A stretch of DNA of 64,000 nucleotides from Zygnema cylindricum. Lineage: Eukaryota > Streptophyta > Zygnematophyceae > Zygnematales > Zygnemataceae. Made by a program: the position numbers and the translations under genes. The stretch is taken from the NCBI GenBank assembly GCA_037447655.1, contig JBBHKE010002507.1:124001-188000 (forward strand), given 5' to 3'. Below are positions 11,283 through 23,275 of the stretch, piece by piece (the first letter of the stretch is position 1; each line of letters begins with the position of its first letter). The notes under the pieces are model-generated. The model was not told the DNA's origin and searched no databases. It worked only from the letters and a program-made list of their open reading frames with translations.

Positions 11283-12644
11283 ATCCTCCTCACTTTCTTC
11301 CTCGGCCTCGTGGTCCCCTTCGCGTTCTATGTGTTCTGCGATTCCGTTCTGGGCGTCGACATCTCCGGCTACTGCTACATAGGCACCGTCGCTATGCTCG
11401 TCGCCACGGCGCTGGTCGTCTGGACGGAGTGCTTCCTGGCGTTATTTTTCACGAAACACGAGCCGCCGCCGCCGCTGACGGCGTACCCGCCGGCGTCGGC
11501 AATCATTGCGGCGTATCTGCCGAACGAAGCCGATACGCTTCTGGAAACTATCGAAGCCTTTTTGAATGTGGAGTATCCGGCGCCGCTGCAGGTGATTCTG
11601 GCGTATAATACGCCCAAGGATATGCCCGAGGTGGAGTCGATATTGGCGGAGATGGGGAGGCAGAGGCCGGACCGATTTTTGCCGTATCGGGTGATGCATT
11701 CGAGGTCGAAGGCGGAGAATGTGAACGCGGGGATTAAGTTGATTCGAGGGGAGTTTGTCGGCGTGTTCGACGCGGATCATTGTCCGGCGCCGGACGGGTT
11801 TATGCGGGCGTGGAGATGGCTCAGTAACGGGTACGATATCGTACAGGGGCATTGTTTGGTACGGAATGGGGAGGACAGTTGGATGGCGAAGGTCGTGGCG
11901 GTGGAATTTGAGACGATTTACGCCATTGGTCATCCGGGATCCGAAATGATTCACCAGTTTGGATTTTTCGGTGGGTCCAACGGATACTGGAGGACTCCTC
12001 TGTTGGCTAAAATCGGGATGGACGGTTCTATGCTTACGGAGGACATCGATTCGTCTATCCGTACGCTTTTGGAAGGAGGCAGAATCAAATCGGATCCGGG
12101 ATTGATTTCGTCCGAGCTGGCGACTGTAACCCTAAAACAAGTCTGGAATCAACGGCTGCGATGGGCTCAGGGATGGTTCCAGGTGTCCATGAAACATTTC
12201 TTCCCGGGAATGGTTTGCAAAAATCTGACTTTCTGGCAACGGATGGGATTGTTCCATTTATTTTTGTGGCGCGAGATCTACCCTTGGATTTCCCTCCAGA
12301 TCATGCCTCTCCTCGCGTTTCTCGCCTACAAGGAAAGCGGAATGGGCGCCATCAATTGGCTGGATTCGATTTACCTCGCGACCACAGTATTTACGTTTTC
12401 GTGCGGTCCCGCGCAAATCCTGTTCGCCTATTGGATGTCGAACAAGAATATCAAAAAGAGGGGGAACTGGTGGTGGCTGTACCTCATATTCGCGACGATT
12501 TTTTACACCGAATTCAAAAACGTCATCGCACGTGTGGCGCATGTGAAGGAGTTCATGAAGGAAAAGGCGTGGATGGTCACTCCGCGACAAGTCAAGCAGC
12601 AGCAGGCGGCCGCCGCGGCGAAGGTGGCGGTTGTCGTTAACTGA
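11283..12644 (+). CDS. Membrane glycosyltransferase family 2 protein (cellulose synthase-like fold), main exon, 5' end missing
   Basis: This exon encodes 453 residues of a processive-type GT2 enzyme that would transfer sugar from a nucleotide sugar at a membrane. The order is: two hydrophobic segments (about residues 1-22 and 30-54), the GT-A catalytic domain, the metal-binding DAD at 163-165, the catalytic TED at 252-254, QRLRW at 290-294 (the QxxRW polymer-binding motif), then three membrane spans (about 321-349, 360-386, 395-415) and an Ala-rich basic tail. The usual first Asp of the family is not obvious: the expected strand reads AYNTP. The start at 11283 is a splice acceptor; the first in-frame ATG (11394) lies inside a membrane segment, so an upstream exon is needed. 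The second half has no intron. The product (for example a beta-glucan or other wall polysaccharide) cannot be told. It is the only clearly intact gene in the window. Confidence 0.88.
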   Translation: MLLTFFLGLVVPFAFYVFCDSVLGVDISGYCYIGTVAMLVATALVVWTECFLALFFTKHEPPPPLTAYPPASAIIAAYLPNEADTLLETIEAFLNVEYPAPLQVILAYNTPKDMPEVESILAEMGRQRPDRFLPYRVMHSRSKAENVNAGIKLIRGEFVGVFDADHCPAPDGFMRAWRWLSNGYDIVQGHCLVRNGEDSWMAKVVAVEFETIYAIGHPGSEMIHQFGFFGGSNGYWRTPLLAKIGMDGSMLTEDIDSSIRTLLEGGRIKSDPGLISSELATVTLKQVWNQRLRWAQGWFQVSMKHFFPGMVCKNLTFWQRMGLFHLFLWREIYPWISLQIMPLLAFLAYKESGMGAINWLDSIYLATTVFTFSCGPAQILFAYWMSNKNIKKRGNWWWLYLIFATIFYTEFKNVIARVAHVKEFMKEKAWMVTPRQVKQQQAAAAAKVAVVVN

Positions 12645-13119
12645 GGAGTGTACGGACGGTTATACGGACGGATGTACGGAAGTTGTCGGGTTAGCCGTTT
12701 CGGGTAGTGTGTACGGAAATGGTTCGGAGGTGTAGCGGCGAAGGGTGTACGGACAGAATAAGGACGGAAAAATTGACATGTTCACCTCTTTATAATGGAA
12801 GTCTGGGTTTTTAATTTTTCTTCAGTTTGTTTTTTTTTTTTTTTTTTTTTTTTACAAAAGTAGGAAAAACGAATGTTGCTTTCCGAATTAATTGTGCAAT
12901 AGGAACGTTGGTTGTTTTTTGTTTTTTTATAATAATTTAGTTGAAACCTGAAATAGTGTGGATAAAAATGTAATTGGGGAATGGGGTGAAGGGGACGAGA
13001 GAGAGGGCTTGCCTTACCCTCTTATCTCTGCCCCCCTCCCAACAGTCTATCGTGCCCGACTTTCCGCTCTTCCCACCCCAAGTCCCCCCCTCCCACCCTC
13101 AACCAACCTCCCTCCCTCT
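12645..13119 (+). other. 3' flank of the glycosyltransferase gene
   Basis: The first 120 bases repeat GTACGGA-like motifs many times. A T-run lies at 12828-12854. No canonical AATAAA was seen close to the stop, and the polyadenylation site is not identified. Nothing else is visible. Confidence 0.5.
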
Positions 13120-13400
<281 letters not shown>

Positions 13401-15389
13401 TTTTTTGTGTTTTCTCTCTTTTTTCACTGCGACTAAACCGAAACCTTCAGAATAATACTTTTGCAGTTTCCATAGTTCCGCTCGAATCCTTTGCGCAGAA
13501 AAAAAAAACGTTCGTTTTTTTGATCCCAGAACTTAAAAACTTTTTTGCGGATGCTTTTCGGAGTTTCCAAAAATTTGAGTTTTGGGTTTTCAATTTCGAT
13601 CGTTTTGCGAAATTGGGTTTTGGCTCGAAGCCGAAAACTGCCATACCTACACTAATTAGGAACCTCTATTCAGTTACAGTTAACAGTTTTCAGTTATAAT
13701 GTCAGTTACAGTTTCGGTTACAGTTGCTACAGCTTTAGTGACTGCTTCCGGTACAAATCACAGTTCCCCACCGCATTACGAATTATGTCAGAGGACACAG
13801 TATCCGTTGCAGATAATGGTTTTCCGCTATCGAAACGGTTTCCGTTAGAGACACAGGCTATTAAATATTGTGTGTAATATAGTGAATTGAGGAGGTATAT
13901 TTTACTTTTGGAAAACTGATCCACATAGAACTTCAAAAATGGTTTAGCGGATAAACTTTTAAATTAAAACCTCGAATTAGCTTGTTTTTAGCGAAAAGGG
14001 GTCAAAAGTAAAAAGTTTTTAGAAAGCAGATCATTGATTTGAGGTTTTAACTTTTGTCGGAGATAAAAATGTGGCGTAAAGATTGATCCGAAAACATTTA
14101 TTTTGGCCACATCAATTGGCTATGGTGTAATAATCTGGTTTTTGTACTTTTCTAGAATTCAAAAGCCTTCTTTTCAGACATATTTGTCATTTGTCATGCT
14201 CCTTGTTCTTTTTTTGTCATGAATCTTGCTTTTCTCCATAAATTGTTTTGTTTGTTTTCGTTTTATTTTTGGATTCGTGATGTGGGACATTTCACAAAGG
14301 CATTGTTTGTTTTTCGAAATTTGGAATTAACATTGTTTTTGAATGTGAATTTTTATGGTGTGGATGATAAAATCAATGTTCAGTTTTGAATTCATTTTTT
14401 TTGCATGTAATTTGATGGATGTGGGATTGGGGAAATAGGGAGATGAAGCAGTTGGAATGTGAGTAGCTCCATTTGCCTTTTTTTGGTTTTATTTTATTTT
14501 TTTGCCTTTCTTCTCTAAAAAAGTGTGTATCGCAGCCTAACTAATTTGTGAAATATCGGGTCGATACGATCCCCATGTCAATAGCGTTGAGAAGAATCAT
14601 GAAGCGGTATCTCGCTAGTGTATCGGGTGCGATACAAACACTATGGTCCCGATACGCGATATTGAACCTATGACGGGTGTACCGTGCACCTCCTCTCGCT
14701 TTTAACTTTTTCTCTCGCCACTCAAATGAGCTTTTCACTTGTGCACACTATTTGTCTCTCGGAGACCGTCGATCAGAAGAAAAGAATCTTCGCTTTACAT
14801 TGCAACCGTAAGATTAATAATCCGACAAGAGTGCTTATATTAGCCGAGTTTAAACACCAAAAAACGTTAATAGTTAGCGCACTGAATCTTGCAACTTTTG
14901 GGGGCTCCGGTGGCACGTGGCGCGGCTTGTGAAGGCATCCACGTCGCCCCCCCTCATTTTTCGAGTAACGACGCCTCGCACCTCAAAGCGTCAACAATAC
15001 CGAACTACACCGAACTTAACGGTAAACAGCCAATTAATAAGACAGTTTGGTGAACCAAAATCTGTACTTTTTATCCTACCTGGTCAGGCTGGCGCAGCTT
15101 GACTGCCGACAAATGGGAAACCAAGCGGACAAAGCACCACGTAGTCGTTCTTCCAATCGTCTCATCGCGAACTTTTAAAAAACGGTTTATTTCGACGGTT
15201 CAGCGCCTTGAATATGGAATCCTTAGCGTTCTACTTGTAATCGGACGGTTGTCAACTTACCCATGTTTCCTCGTTATTGTGAGCTTCTGTTTAAAACGTG
15301 CGAAGATTTCATACGAATCCCCGCACGGAACTTCTATTCTGCATAAGGTACAGTACTGTAGTGAAAGTTTCGTACATATGCAAAAATTA
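13401..15389. other. Non-coding stretch
   Basis: No gene was recognised. At about 13668-13735 a short degenerate tandem of CAGTTA/CAGTTT is present. The rest is AT-rich sequence, becoming rich in CGTAC towards 15.3 kb. Confidence 0.5.
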
Positions 15390-16342
15390 GGGTACTTTCG
15401 CATGTAACCGAAATTTTAGTATTGTAACTTTGTTTTTAGCGAAGATGCTCCGTACTACTTTCAGAGCATCCGAATGCACAGAAATGAAATCGTTACCTTA
15501 GATTGTGACGGATGTAGACGCGGGTGTAATTTGTGACGGTTGTAAACGACTACAAACCTCGCAACAATTGATGACGTTTACAAAGTAGCGACGGTTGTAG
15601 ACGTCTAGCTACTTGTGACATTGTAGATGTTTAGGGTTTGTGACATTTTGACGTCACGCTCACATTATGACAGCGCCGACATTACAAATTTAAAACTTTA
15701 CGCCATGGTTTCCCGATTTTGTTTTTTAGTCTTTTCTCACTCTACTTGCCATCAAAATACGCCCAAAGATAGTAAAAAGAAACCGTTTTTAGAGATCTTT
15801 CATTTGATACCATTATTGATGCTTTTCATTGCAAGAATTGTGAGAAAGACGCGATAATGAAAGAGGGAGAGAGAGAGAGAGGCGCTTTCACGGACTTCGC
15901 TTTTGCGAAATGACGTCCGTTGGTTGAGACCTCCTCCACTGCCCTTGTACGGAAAAAAGCGCGCGGAAGAAAGTCACTCACAGGTTGGAAACGTGTAGTG
16001 GGTTTTTTTTTTTGTACTCTGTGCATAAAATTGTAAAAAACTTTTGACACGTGCGACGGCATCTGCCTATTCGCTCACCTCATGGAACTTTATTTAAAAT
16101 TACCTCGCGAGGTGATTTTGTATAAAGTTTGAAGATGAGCTAAAGGGTGCGAAAATGGGTCGAAACGCGCTAGACGACAAATTGCATGGCGCTAGACGAC
16201 AAACTCCAGTACATATAAAGTTTCGAGGTAACGCAACTTGTACGGTATTTTTTGGTATGGCCGCGGATTTTCTCGTTTTTTTCTAAGTTATGGATGAAAA
16301 CGACAGAAAATAACGATAACTTTAACATATGCGAAAGTACCC
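15390..16342 (-). mobile_element. Tourist-like MITE, copy 4, divergent termini
   Basis: It is bounded by TTA at 15387-15389 and 16343-16345, the expected 3-bp duplication. The ends are GGGTACTTTCGCATGT and its near-exact inverse (ACATATGCGAAAGTACCC). Internally, CATGTAACCGAAA then TTTTAGCG and the GTGAC/GTAGAC-rich half match copies 1-3 in reverse. The terminal sequence after GGGT differs from copies 1 and 2 but is matched between its own two ends. 953 bp, no transposase. Confidence 0.75.
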
Positions 16343-17162
16343 TTAGGTGCACAAATTTGAAATTTCGTACATAAATTGCGAGGAGCGTATCGGCATATCG
16401 TACGATACGGAAATGATTGATAGGATCGAAGGTTAAGGGCAGTGCCATTTGGGGTGTAATAAATAGACGTGCTCATCTAATTTTTTTTTCTATATCTTTT
16501 CTTGTTGTATGTTCATTTTATGTTCATTTATTGGACATAAAAGGGATTTTTGAAATAGTATTGATGGATGGAAATCTTCTTTTAGGAAATATGGGGATGG
16601 AAAAGGGAGGAAGGGGAATAAATGCACGTTTGTGGGCATACGTAACTCATGGTGTTTTTTTTTTCCCTATTTCTTTTAATTGAGTTCCTAGGATCGATAC
16701 ACATAACTACCAAAATTAAATAATCACCAAAAACACCACATTGCTTAATTCACAAAGATTGACAATAGGACAAAAGGGAATTCGCATATTTTGGCCGAAG
16801 CTCCTTTTACCCATTAATTTACCTCACTCTCCTACCCCTCCAATTCATCACTAAATAGTGATCAACATCTCATTAGGTGAGAGGGAGAGATGAGGGAGAG
16901 ATGAGGGTGGGAGGGAGGCCCAAAGTTTAAGACTACAATGCACAGAATTAAATGTTGAACCAACCCGACACATCATCCGTACTGACAGCGACGGTCCAGT
17001 CTTACAATGAGCGCATTCCGTACTGAAAGCTTAGTCAACGTCCATCGACTTTCAAACGACCCGAAGAACGGTACGGTACGGTAGTCCACTCGCTCTTGAC
17101 TCGAATCGTCGGCTATCCATAAAAGAATCGCAGCGGTGCGATTTTCCCACTCTATGTGTGAC
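16343..17162. other. Non-coding stretch before the gap
   Basis: No gene is visible. A GAGAGG-rich stretch lies at 16877-16920. Confidence 0.5.
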
Positions 17163-17172
17163 NNNNNNNNNN
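17163..17172. other. Assembly gap (10 N)
   Basis: Ten N, probably a placeholder of arbitrary size. Adjacency of the left and right parts is therefore not proven. Confidence 1.
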
Positions 17173-17499
17173 TCGACTTAAAAAACTTTCCTTTGTTTAG
17201 TCTAGATCATAAATTGTATATCAATATTTATAATAGTTTTGATTGTTTGGAATTAGAGTAATATTAAATAATTTACTTTGAATTCAGACTAACGGAACTT
17301 ATTTTTACTATTTAATTGAGGGTACTATAGACTTTTCTGACACTAGATCTGATTTGTTTCCTTTCAAAAAATTCAGCTGCGTCGCTACTGTTCCTATTTT
17401 ATCTGATTATATAAAATGTAATTCGATTTATTTTAATTTGATTTGATTTGAACGCTTTTTTTTTTTTGTTGTTGTCGCCATAAAATTGTTTTGCAAAAA

Positions 17500-18265
17500 T
17501 ACTCACCTTTGGGTACCACAACGCCATAAGTGACTTAGTGTTAACAAAACATTTGTAGAGAATAAATTCTAACAAGCAAATTAATGTGGGTTGACTTTTT
17601 CAAAAGTTAGCGTTGCAATAAATGCCGGACATAAAGAACTGTGGACAAATCGTTGAAGTTCAAAGACGCCACAAATGAATCGGTGTCCAGAAACACTTGC
17701 GAGGTACAAAACACCACACAATTAGAGTGGACACATTTAACGACGTAAATGAAAAACCAGACCATTTAGCGTGCACTTAAAAATTGTGAAATGTTAACCA
17801 TCACATGTGAATCGATGTGTACAGACATTTCTGGAGGGACAAACACCTGCAATATGACATACACACATGAATTAGTGTGCACAAATACTTATGAAAAATA
17901 AAAACCTCGTACGAACGACTGTGGTTTCCTATATGTGCATTTTAATAATCCACAGAGGAATAAGTCTGTAAAAACATTGTAATAACAAACCACCACACAT
18001 AAATAATGTAGAAACGCGCTTTTTGAGAATAAAGCACCTCACATGTATGTGTGTTGACATGCATTTGTGAAGTTAAAACTCTACACATGAAACTGTGAAA
18101 AAACATTTGAGAAATGTACAATACCACGAAAGAATAAGTGTGGACAAGCGAAAGACCACCTTTTGAGTTTGAACAAGCGTTTGTTAAGCATAAAAGCCAA
18201 CACATGAAATAGTGTGCGCAACCATTTGTGAAGTATAAGACACCACATATTTAGTAACATAATGG
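17500..18265. repeat. Degenerate tandem repeat with ACACATGAATTAGTGTG-like core
   Basis: A unit of roughly 55-65 bases recurs about a dozen times: a CACCACACATGAA-like part, then AGTGTGGACAAACATTTGTGAA, then an A-rich spacer. Units are strongly diverged. A related short stretch recurs at 19020-19150. ORFs across it are not protein-like. Confidence 0.6.
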
Positions 18266-18483
18266 TATTAGGCTGATAGACTTGAAACATCTAGAAATCA
18301 GGCATTGGAACATATCACATTAAGTGGATAACAACAATAACTGTCATCAAATCCTTTAAATTGTTCTACATCTTTTTACTCGCACTATGAAGGGTACCAA
18401 CCTTTAATGTAAGTTACTTGAAACCTACGACGCACCTATACAAAAGCAAACTCCGAAGATAGACATGTGATACACGTTTGATC

Positions 18484-18752
18484 TCATCTCTCTTTTGGAA
18501 CACAGATTTTGGGAGTTGTTTTTTTTAGTTTAGCATTGACACGAATTGTGTTTAGAAAATCCGCGGTACAAGCGAAACTATTTAAGGCTGAAAAGGATGG
18601 AGGTTTTACTGGGGTCTTAGGATCATCTTTGAAGTATTTATCTTTCAAAACAAGGCAGGTATCAGTGGGAAGCAATGTGACCGCTTTTCCTTTGCAAACC
18701 TTTATGGCGGCCGCAGGGTTGACACCAACATACACCTTTGCCCCTAAGGTAG
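18484..18752 (-). CDS. Probable last exon of a LysM-domain protein
   Basis: On the minus strand TTTTTGTTGCAG ends at 18753, and about 89 open codons follow to TGA (18484-18486). The translation reads like a folded extracellular domain: four or more Cys, DTC, then KYF, then FSALN, then a Cys, and finally KICVP near the end. The order DTC...ALN...C...ICVP is that of LysM modules, which bind chitin or peptidoglycan-type glycans. The C-terminal tail is only KER. Upstream exons on the minus strand could not be defined. The plus-strand ORF over the same bases is a shadow. Assignment to LysM is by motif only. Confidence 0.45.
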
Positions 18753-19239
18753 CTGCAACAAAAATGAATCAAGAAATAAACAATCACGTTACAGTGAAAA
18801 AATTGCGTACATGAACAAAAATTAATTGAAATAAGCAATCCAAAAGAGCCATTCGCGTTAGCATCCCAAAAAAAATTAAGCTCGTGCCTCTTCATCTGAC
18901 ATCGATTCATCTCGTTCTTTGTTTTTTGGTGCCTTCAGTTAACTCTTTCTGCGGACCATAGTTTTTAATGTTAAAAAAAAATAAACGATTATTTAGGGGT
19001 TTGTGTGGTTTTCTACACTATTATACTGCACAACACCCACAATATGTTTTCACACATGTTTCACAACACTTTCAAGTTACATAATAAAAGGCACATAGAA
19101 AAAGCAAACTCCACATAAAGTAATGTGGATAGCAACGACTGTGTGGGGAATTGAAAATTTGTGAATAATGGTCAAATGTGAAAATGGTAAAAGGGGAATT
19201 ATTGAGATTGATGCGAAACTGTGCAATTACAAAAATGGA
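18753..19239. other. Intron or intergenic sequence with relatives of the 17.5-kb repeat
   Basis: The sequence at 19020-19150 resembles the repeat at 17500-18265 (CCACATAAAGTAATGTGGATAG). If the LysM exon is real, part of this is its upstream intron. Confidence 0.4.
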
Positions 19240-19600
19240 AAAAAAAATATAAAAAACGCCAAAACGCAAACAAAAAGAAAGTAAACATTGAAAACGCAAA
19301 ACAAAGAGAAATCTGCTAATAATGGAAAATTGGAAAAAGGGAGAATAAAAAAAGAAAAGAAAAAAAAAAAAAAAAAAACAGACAGAAAAACCAACACGAA
19401 GAGCATAAAAAAATGGAAACCGAAAAAAAAAACAAAAACGAAAACGAAAACGAAAATAAAACAGAACGAAAACTAAGAATTGACACAAACGAGAAACAGC
19501 AATATGCAAACGAAAAAAAAAAAAAAAAACAAGAAAATACCGAAAAAATACAAACGAAACCTAAAATAAAATCAAAAGAAAACCCAGCATCATAAAAAAT
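19240..19600. repeat. A-rich tract with AAAACG repeats
   Basis: Long A runs (19357-19378 and 19515-19530) and AAAACG units (19430-19460). Lys/Asn-rich and Phe-rich ORFs on the two strands are translations of this bias. Confidence 0.85.
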
Positions 19601-21291
19601 TGGAGAAACTACCGACGGTGGAGCGACAAGAGGCATCAGGGGAGCAAATTAGAATGGGGAATTGCACGTGTAAAGATTCGAACTACAACCAATGAGGGTG
19701 AAAAGAAAGGGTTAGGGCGGATTTCCTTTGTCAACATTGAAATCTATTTCGCTGTTGTATCTATTACTAAAGCTTATTGGAAGCGTCCAAAATAATTCAA
19801 TAACTTACTACGCAAACCTTAAAGATTTTAACTTATTAGGTAAACCCTTAAATGTATATTTTTTTTTGCAAACTCTTAAATTGTTAGGTCCGCAAAGCGA
19901 AACAAAAGCCAAGAATGTTTGAACTGCAAATCCACTCTAAAAGAGGAGAAAGTCGTACCATCTGGATTTGATGTGGCTGTTTTGACGTTTCCCATGACTA
20001 ACGCCACGTGGCACGCCAAAATCAACATCGTCGCTATAGCATTGATGGTTGCCATCGCTACTCTCTCGCCACGTCACACGGATATAATGTGTTGTACGGA
20101 TATAATAGGGTTTTCGCAAAGTCGACCAAGATCCGTTCTTCTAATCGATTCGCTTTTTCGACTTTAAAAGCTTTCTTTCTTTTTCTTCCACTCTGCGGAG
20201 GAGCTTAACGCGTAGTGAAACACTAAAAGACAAAAGAGTCGATTTCGCAATCTTCCTTAACCTTCTTTATGTAAAATTCACAACAGATTTGAACTTTGAC
20301 TAGTTTGACTTTCTGCCGCTTTCCGAATATGGGCCGAGGTATTGCTGACTTGGTGGGTGTGTCCGTACTGTCTTTTGTCGTTTGGGAAGATAACCTGCCC
20401 ACTACAGTACAGTACTGTAGCCCCACCGTCATCTGTCCTTTTTTAAAATAATAAAATCTTGGCCCACTGGCTGTCGCACATGTGTCCGTACTTATAATCA
20501 GGCGGTACTGTACGGTAGAATTCATAAAGCTGTGAATGGGAATCCCGGGAGTATGGAGTGTACGGTTCGGAAAGTTTCAATTATCGCAGTACAGTTATTC
20601 ATTTTTGGAACTTTTTGGAAGTGCTCGATATCGGTTACCTCGTACGGATTATTGGCATATAATGTAACTTTTTTGGACTGACTGACGATCTCTACATCGT
20701 TTCGATATATTTTTTTTTGGAAATAACAAAAAGAGTCAGAGTAGAAAAGAATCGCCAGAATCTGTCGCCGATACACTTGTCTAATGTTGATTCGTCCACT
20801 ACACTGTACCGACAATCCAATAGCACGACGGTTGACCCTTTACGAAAAGGATTTTTGAAAGTAAAATTACGCTAATTTTATGTACTATTGCTCCTTCCAC
20901 ATTGTGTCACAGCATTGTGACGCTTCGTCACGCTTTGTGGCGACCCTCAGCGACTCAATGCGATCGAATTTCTGAGGTCATCTTTGCTTCAAGTGGAAAT
21001 TTCTGTTGTCGTATTCGCTTCAAGCAGGATTCATACGTTGCTCTCATTGGCCAGTCACTTTATTACTGTACCTTTTGACAAGGAGCGAACAAAATACTTT
21101 GTATTCGCTATATCTGACCAAAATAAATGTCAGTCGGACGGTCAAGATTGACATCGTGAAATCGTCGTGGAATAATTGTACCTTTGTGTGCCGCGAAGTC
21201 CGGAGTCACGCCCCGGGTCCATTAATTTTGTACTATGAAAGTACGCGCCGGATTGTGGTACGAGACGACAGTGCAATCTTCAGAATGTATA
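19601..21291. other. Non-coding stretch
   Basis: No gene was recognised. Palindromic TACAGTACTGTA occurs at about 20406 and also at 15350. CGTAC is frequent. Confidence 0.45.
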
Positions 21292-21710
21292 TACCATAGA
21301 TGTCCTATGCGCATAAAACTCATGGAGTAAACTAACGAATACTACGTAGAGTGCGCATAAAACAATTTCATACTTTTAAAATTCGTAGGTCAAATTCGTA
21401 CTTTTTTGGACTTTCAAAATTCAATTTTTTTCAATATTCAGTACCCTAAAAAACCAAAAAGTGCAACGAACAGCCTTATGTACTCTATATCGGCACCCCA
21501 AAATTTTGACATTGATACCTTAAATATAATAAGTTACACTATTCAAGGAAGTGGACCATAATTTGCCACGTCTCTTGGCACTAAATTAGAATGAATGACG
21601 CTAATTTTTTCATTACAATAATAATTTCTATACGCTAATAACGATTCATGGTGAAGCGGCGAGCGCCGGAATTTCCAGCGTCTCCAACAACGGCTTCAGA
21701 GTGGAGGACG

Positions 21711-21985
21711 GATGAAAATAAGCGCGCACAAATGACGCAAAACAACTCTAGGAAGCCGCAGTTGGAGATGGCATAAATTCCGCGGCTCGCCGGTGAGATA
21801 AATATACGCGTGCGAGACCATAAATTCCGTTGCTCGCCGCTGAGATAAAAATACGCGTGCGAGACCATAAATTCCGCTGCTTGCCGCTAAGATAAAAATA
21901 CGCGTGCAAGACGCCATAAATTGCGCTGCTCGCCGCTCAGATGAAAATACGCATGCGAGACGCCATAAATTCCTATAACATAATA
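21711..21985. repeat. Minisatellite array A, 47-49 bp unit, about 5 copies
   Basis: The unit contains ATAAATTCCGCTGCTCGCCG and AAAATACGCGTGCGAGA. Successive TACGCG positions at 21805, 21852, 21899 and 21948 give spacings of 47, 47 and 49. The array is preceded by a GGCTTC...GAGTGGAGGAC module that recurs after array B. Confidence 0.9.
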
Positions 21986-22193
21986 GTGGATCAAACTTGT
22001 TCGTAAATGGGTATTTAAGTGTTACGAAAATAGAGTTTTGAATTTTATAGACGTCCACGAAAAAATCGCACGATTTGGAGTTGTATTTTAAAAGATATAG
22101 CGGTTGGTGTATTTAGACAACAACGCGAGGTCAAAATAACGAATGGGTGTTCATTTTACGGGTTAAGGGTAAAACAATCCGCGGAATTTAAGG

Positions 22194-22244
22194 CGTGCGT
22201 ATATAAAGTACTAAACGAAATCAATATTTCGTTTGGTACGCACG
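22194..22244. repeat. Hairpin between the two arrays
   Basis: CGTGCGTA with CTAAACGAAAT at 22194-22222 faces ATTTCGTTTGGTACGCACG at 22226-22244. The arms are about 19 bp with an internal loop. It could be a remnant end of a nested insertion. Confidence 0.5.
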
Positions 22245-22616
22245 ATGGTTTGTTTCATACAATTTTCAATACGAAACGTCACTTTCAGTTTATGGAATTT
22301 CGTAGGAAGTTTCGCGTGCCAAATTTGCAACGCACGTTCGTCCGAAGTCGCGTTTCGTTTGGCGTTCAATTTTGCACGTTAATGTTACGTAGTGAAACAT
22401 AGTGTTTGATTGGTTAGAAATGCTACGTAGTTAGTAAGAGATTTCACACGTTTTTGCATTGGTCACACTCTGAGTCCTTGCTGATCAATGATTGGCCCAA
22501 GTAAAACCATTTCAACTCTGGCCTGGCGAGTCCAAGGCGATGATGGATAAATAGTGAAGGCTAAGAGGAGAGTAAACATCTTTTCCTTTGGAAAAGTTTG
22601 TTGAAATAAAAACGTC

Positions 22617-23275
22617 TCGCAGCTCAATAAAAATACACGTGCGAGACGCCATAAATTCCGTTGCTCGCCGTTGACATAAAAATACGCGTGCGAGACGCCA
22701 TAAATTTTGCCGCTCGCCGCTAAGATAAAAATACGCGTGCAAGACGCCATATATTTTGTTGCTCGCCGGTGAGATAAAAATACGCGTGCGAGACCATAAA
22801 TTTTGCTGCTCGCCGCTCAAATGAAAATACGCGTGCGAGACGCCATAAGTTCCGTTGCTCGCAGCTCAAGAAAAATACGCGTGCGAGACGCCATTAATTA
22901 CGTTGCTCGCCGTTGACATAAAAGTACGCGTGCGAGACGCCATAAATTCCGCTTTTCGCCGCTGAGACAAAAATACGCGTGCGAGACGCCATATATTCCG
23001 CTGCTCGCCGGTGAGATAAAAATACGCCTGCGAGACCATAAATTCAGTTGCTCCCCGCTCAGATGAAAATACGCGTGCGAGACGCCATAAATTCCGCTGC
23101 TCGCCGCTGAGAAAAAAATACGTATGTGAGATAATAAATTCCGCTGCTCGCCGCTGAGATAAAAAGACGGGTGGAAGACGCCATAAATTCCGCTGTTCGC
23201 CGCTCAGATGAAAATACGCGTGCAAGACGCCATAAATCGGCTGCTCGGTGCTCAAATAAAAATACGCGTGCGCAA
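22617..23275. repeat. Minisatellite array B, 47-49 bp unit, about 14 copies
   Basis: Same unit as array A. Variants differ mainly by loss of GC in GAGACGCCAT (GAGACCAT). Copies near the right edge are more diverged. After the array, the CGGAAT...CGGCTTC...GAGTGGAGGAC module and one last ATACGCGTGCGCAAAT occur at 23315-23405. Confidence 0.92.

Noticed and set aside
20400-20420. Palindromes TACAGTACTGTA at 15.35 and 20.4 kb as operator-like sites
   Set aside because: Two occurrences in sequence rich in GTAC are not beyond chance, and there is no gene next to them.
21711-23275. CRISPR-like array
   Set aside because: The units are adjacent minisatellite repeats without unique spacers, in a eukaryotic setting.
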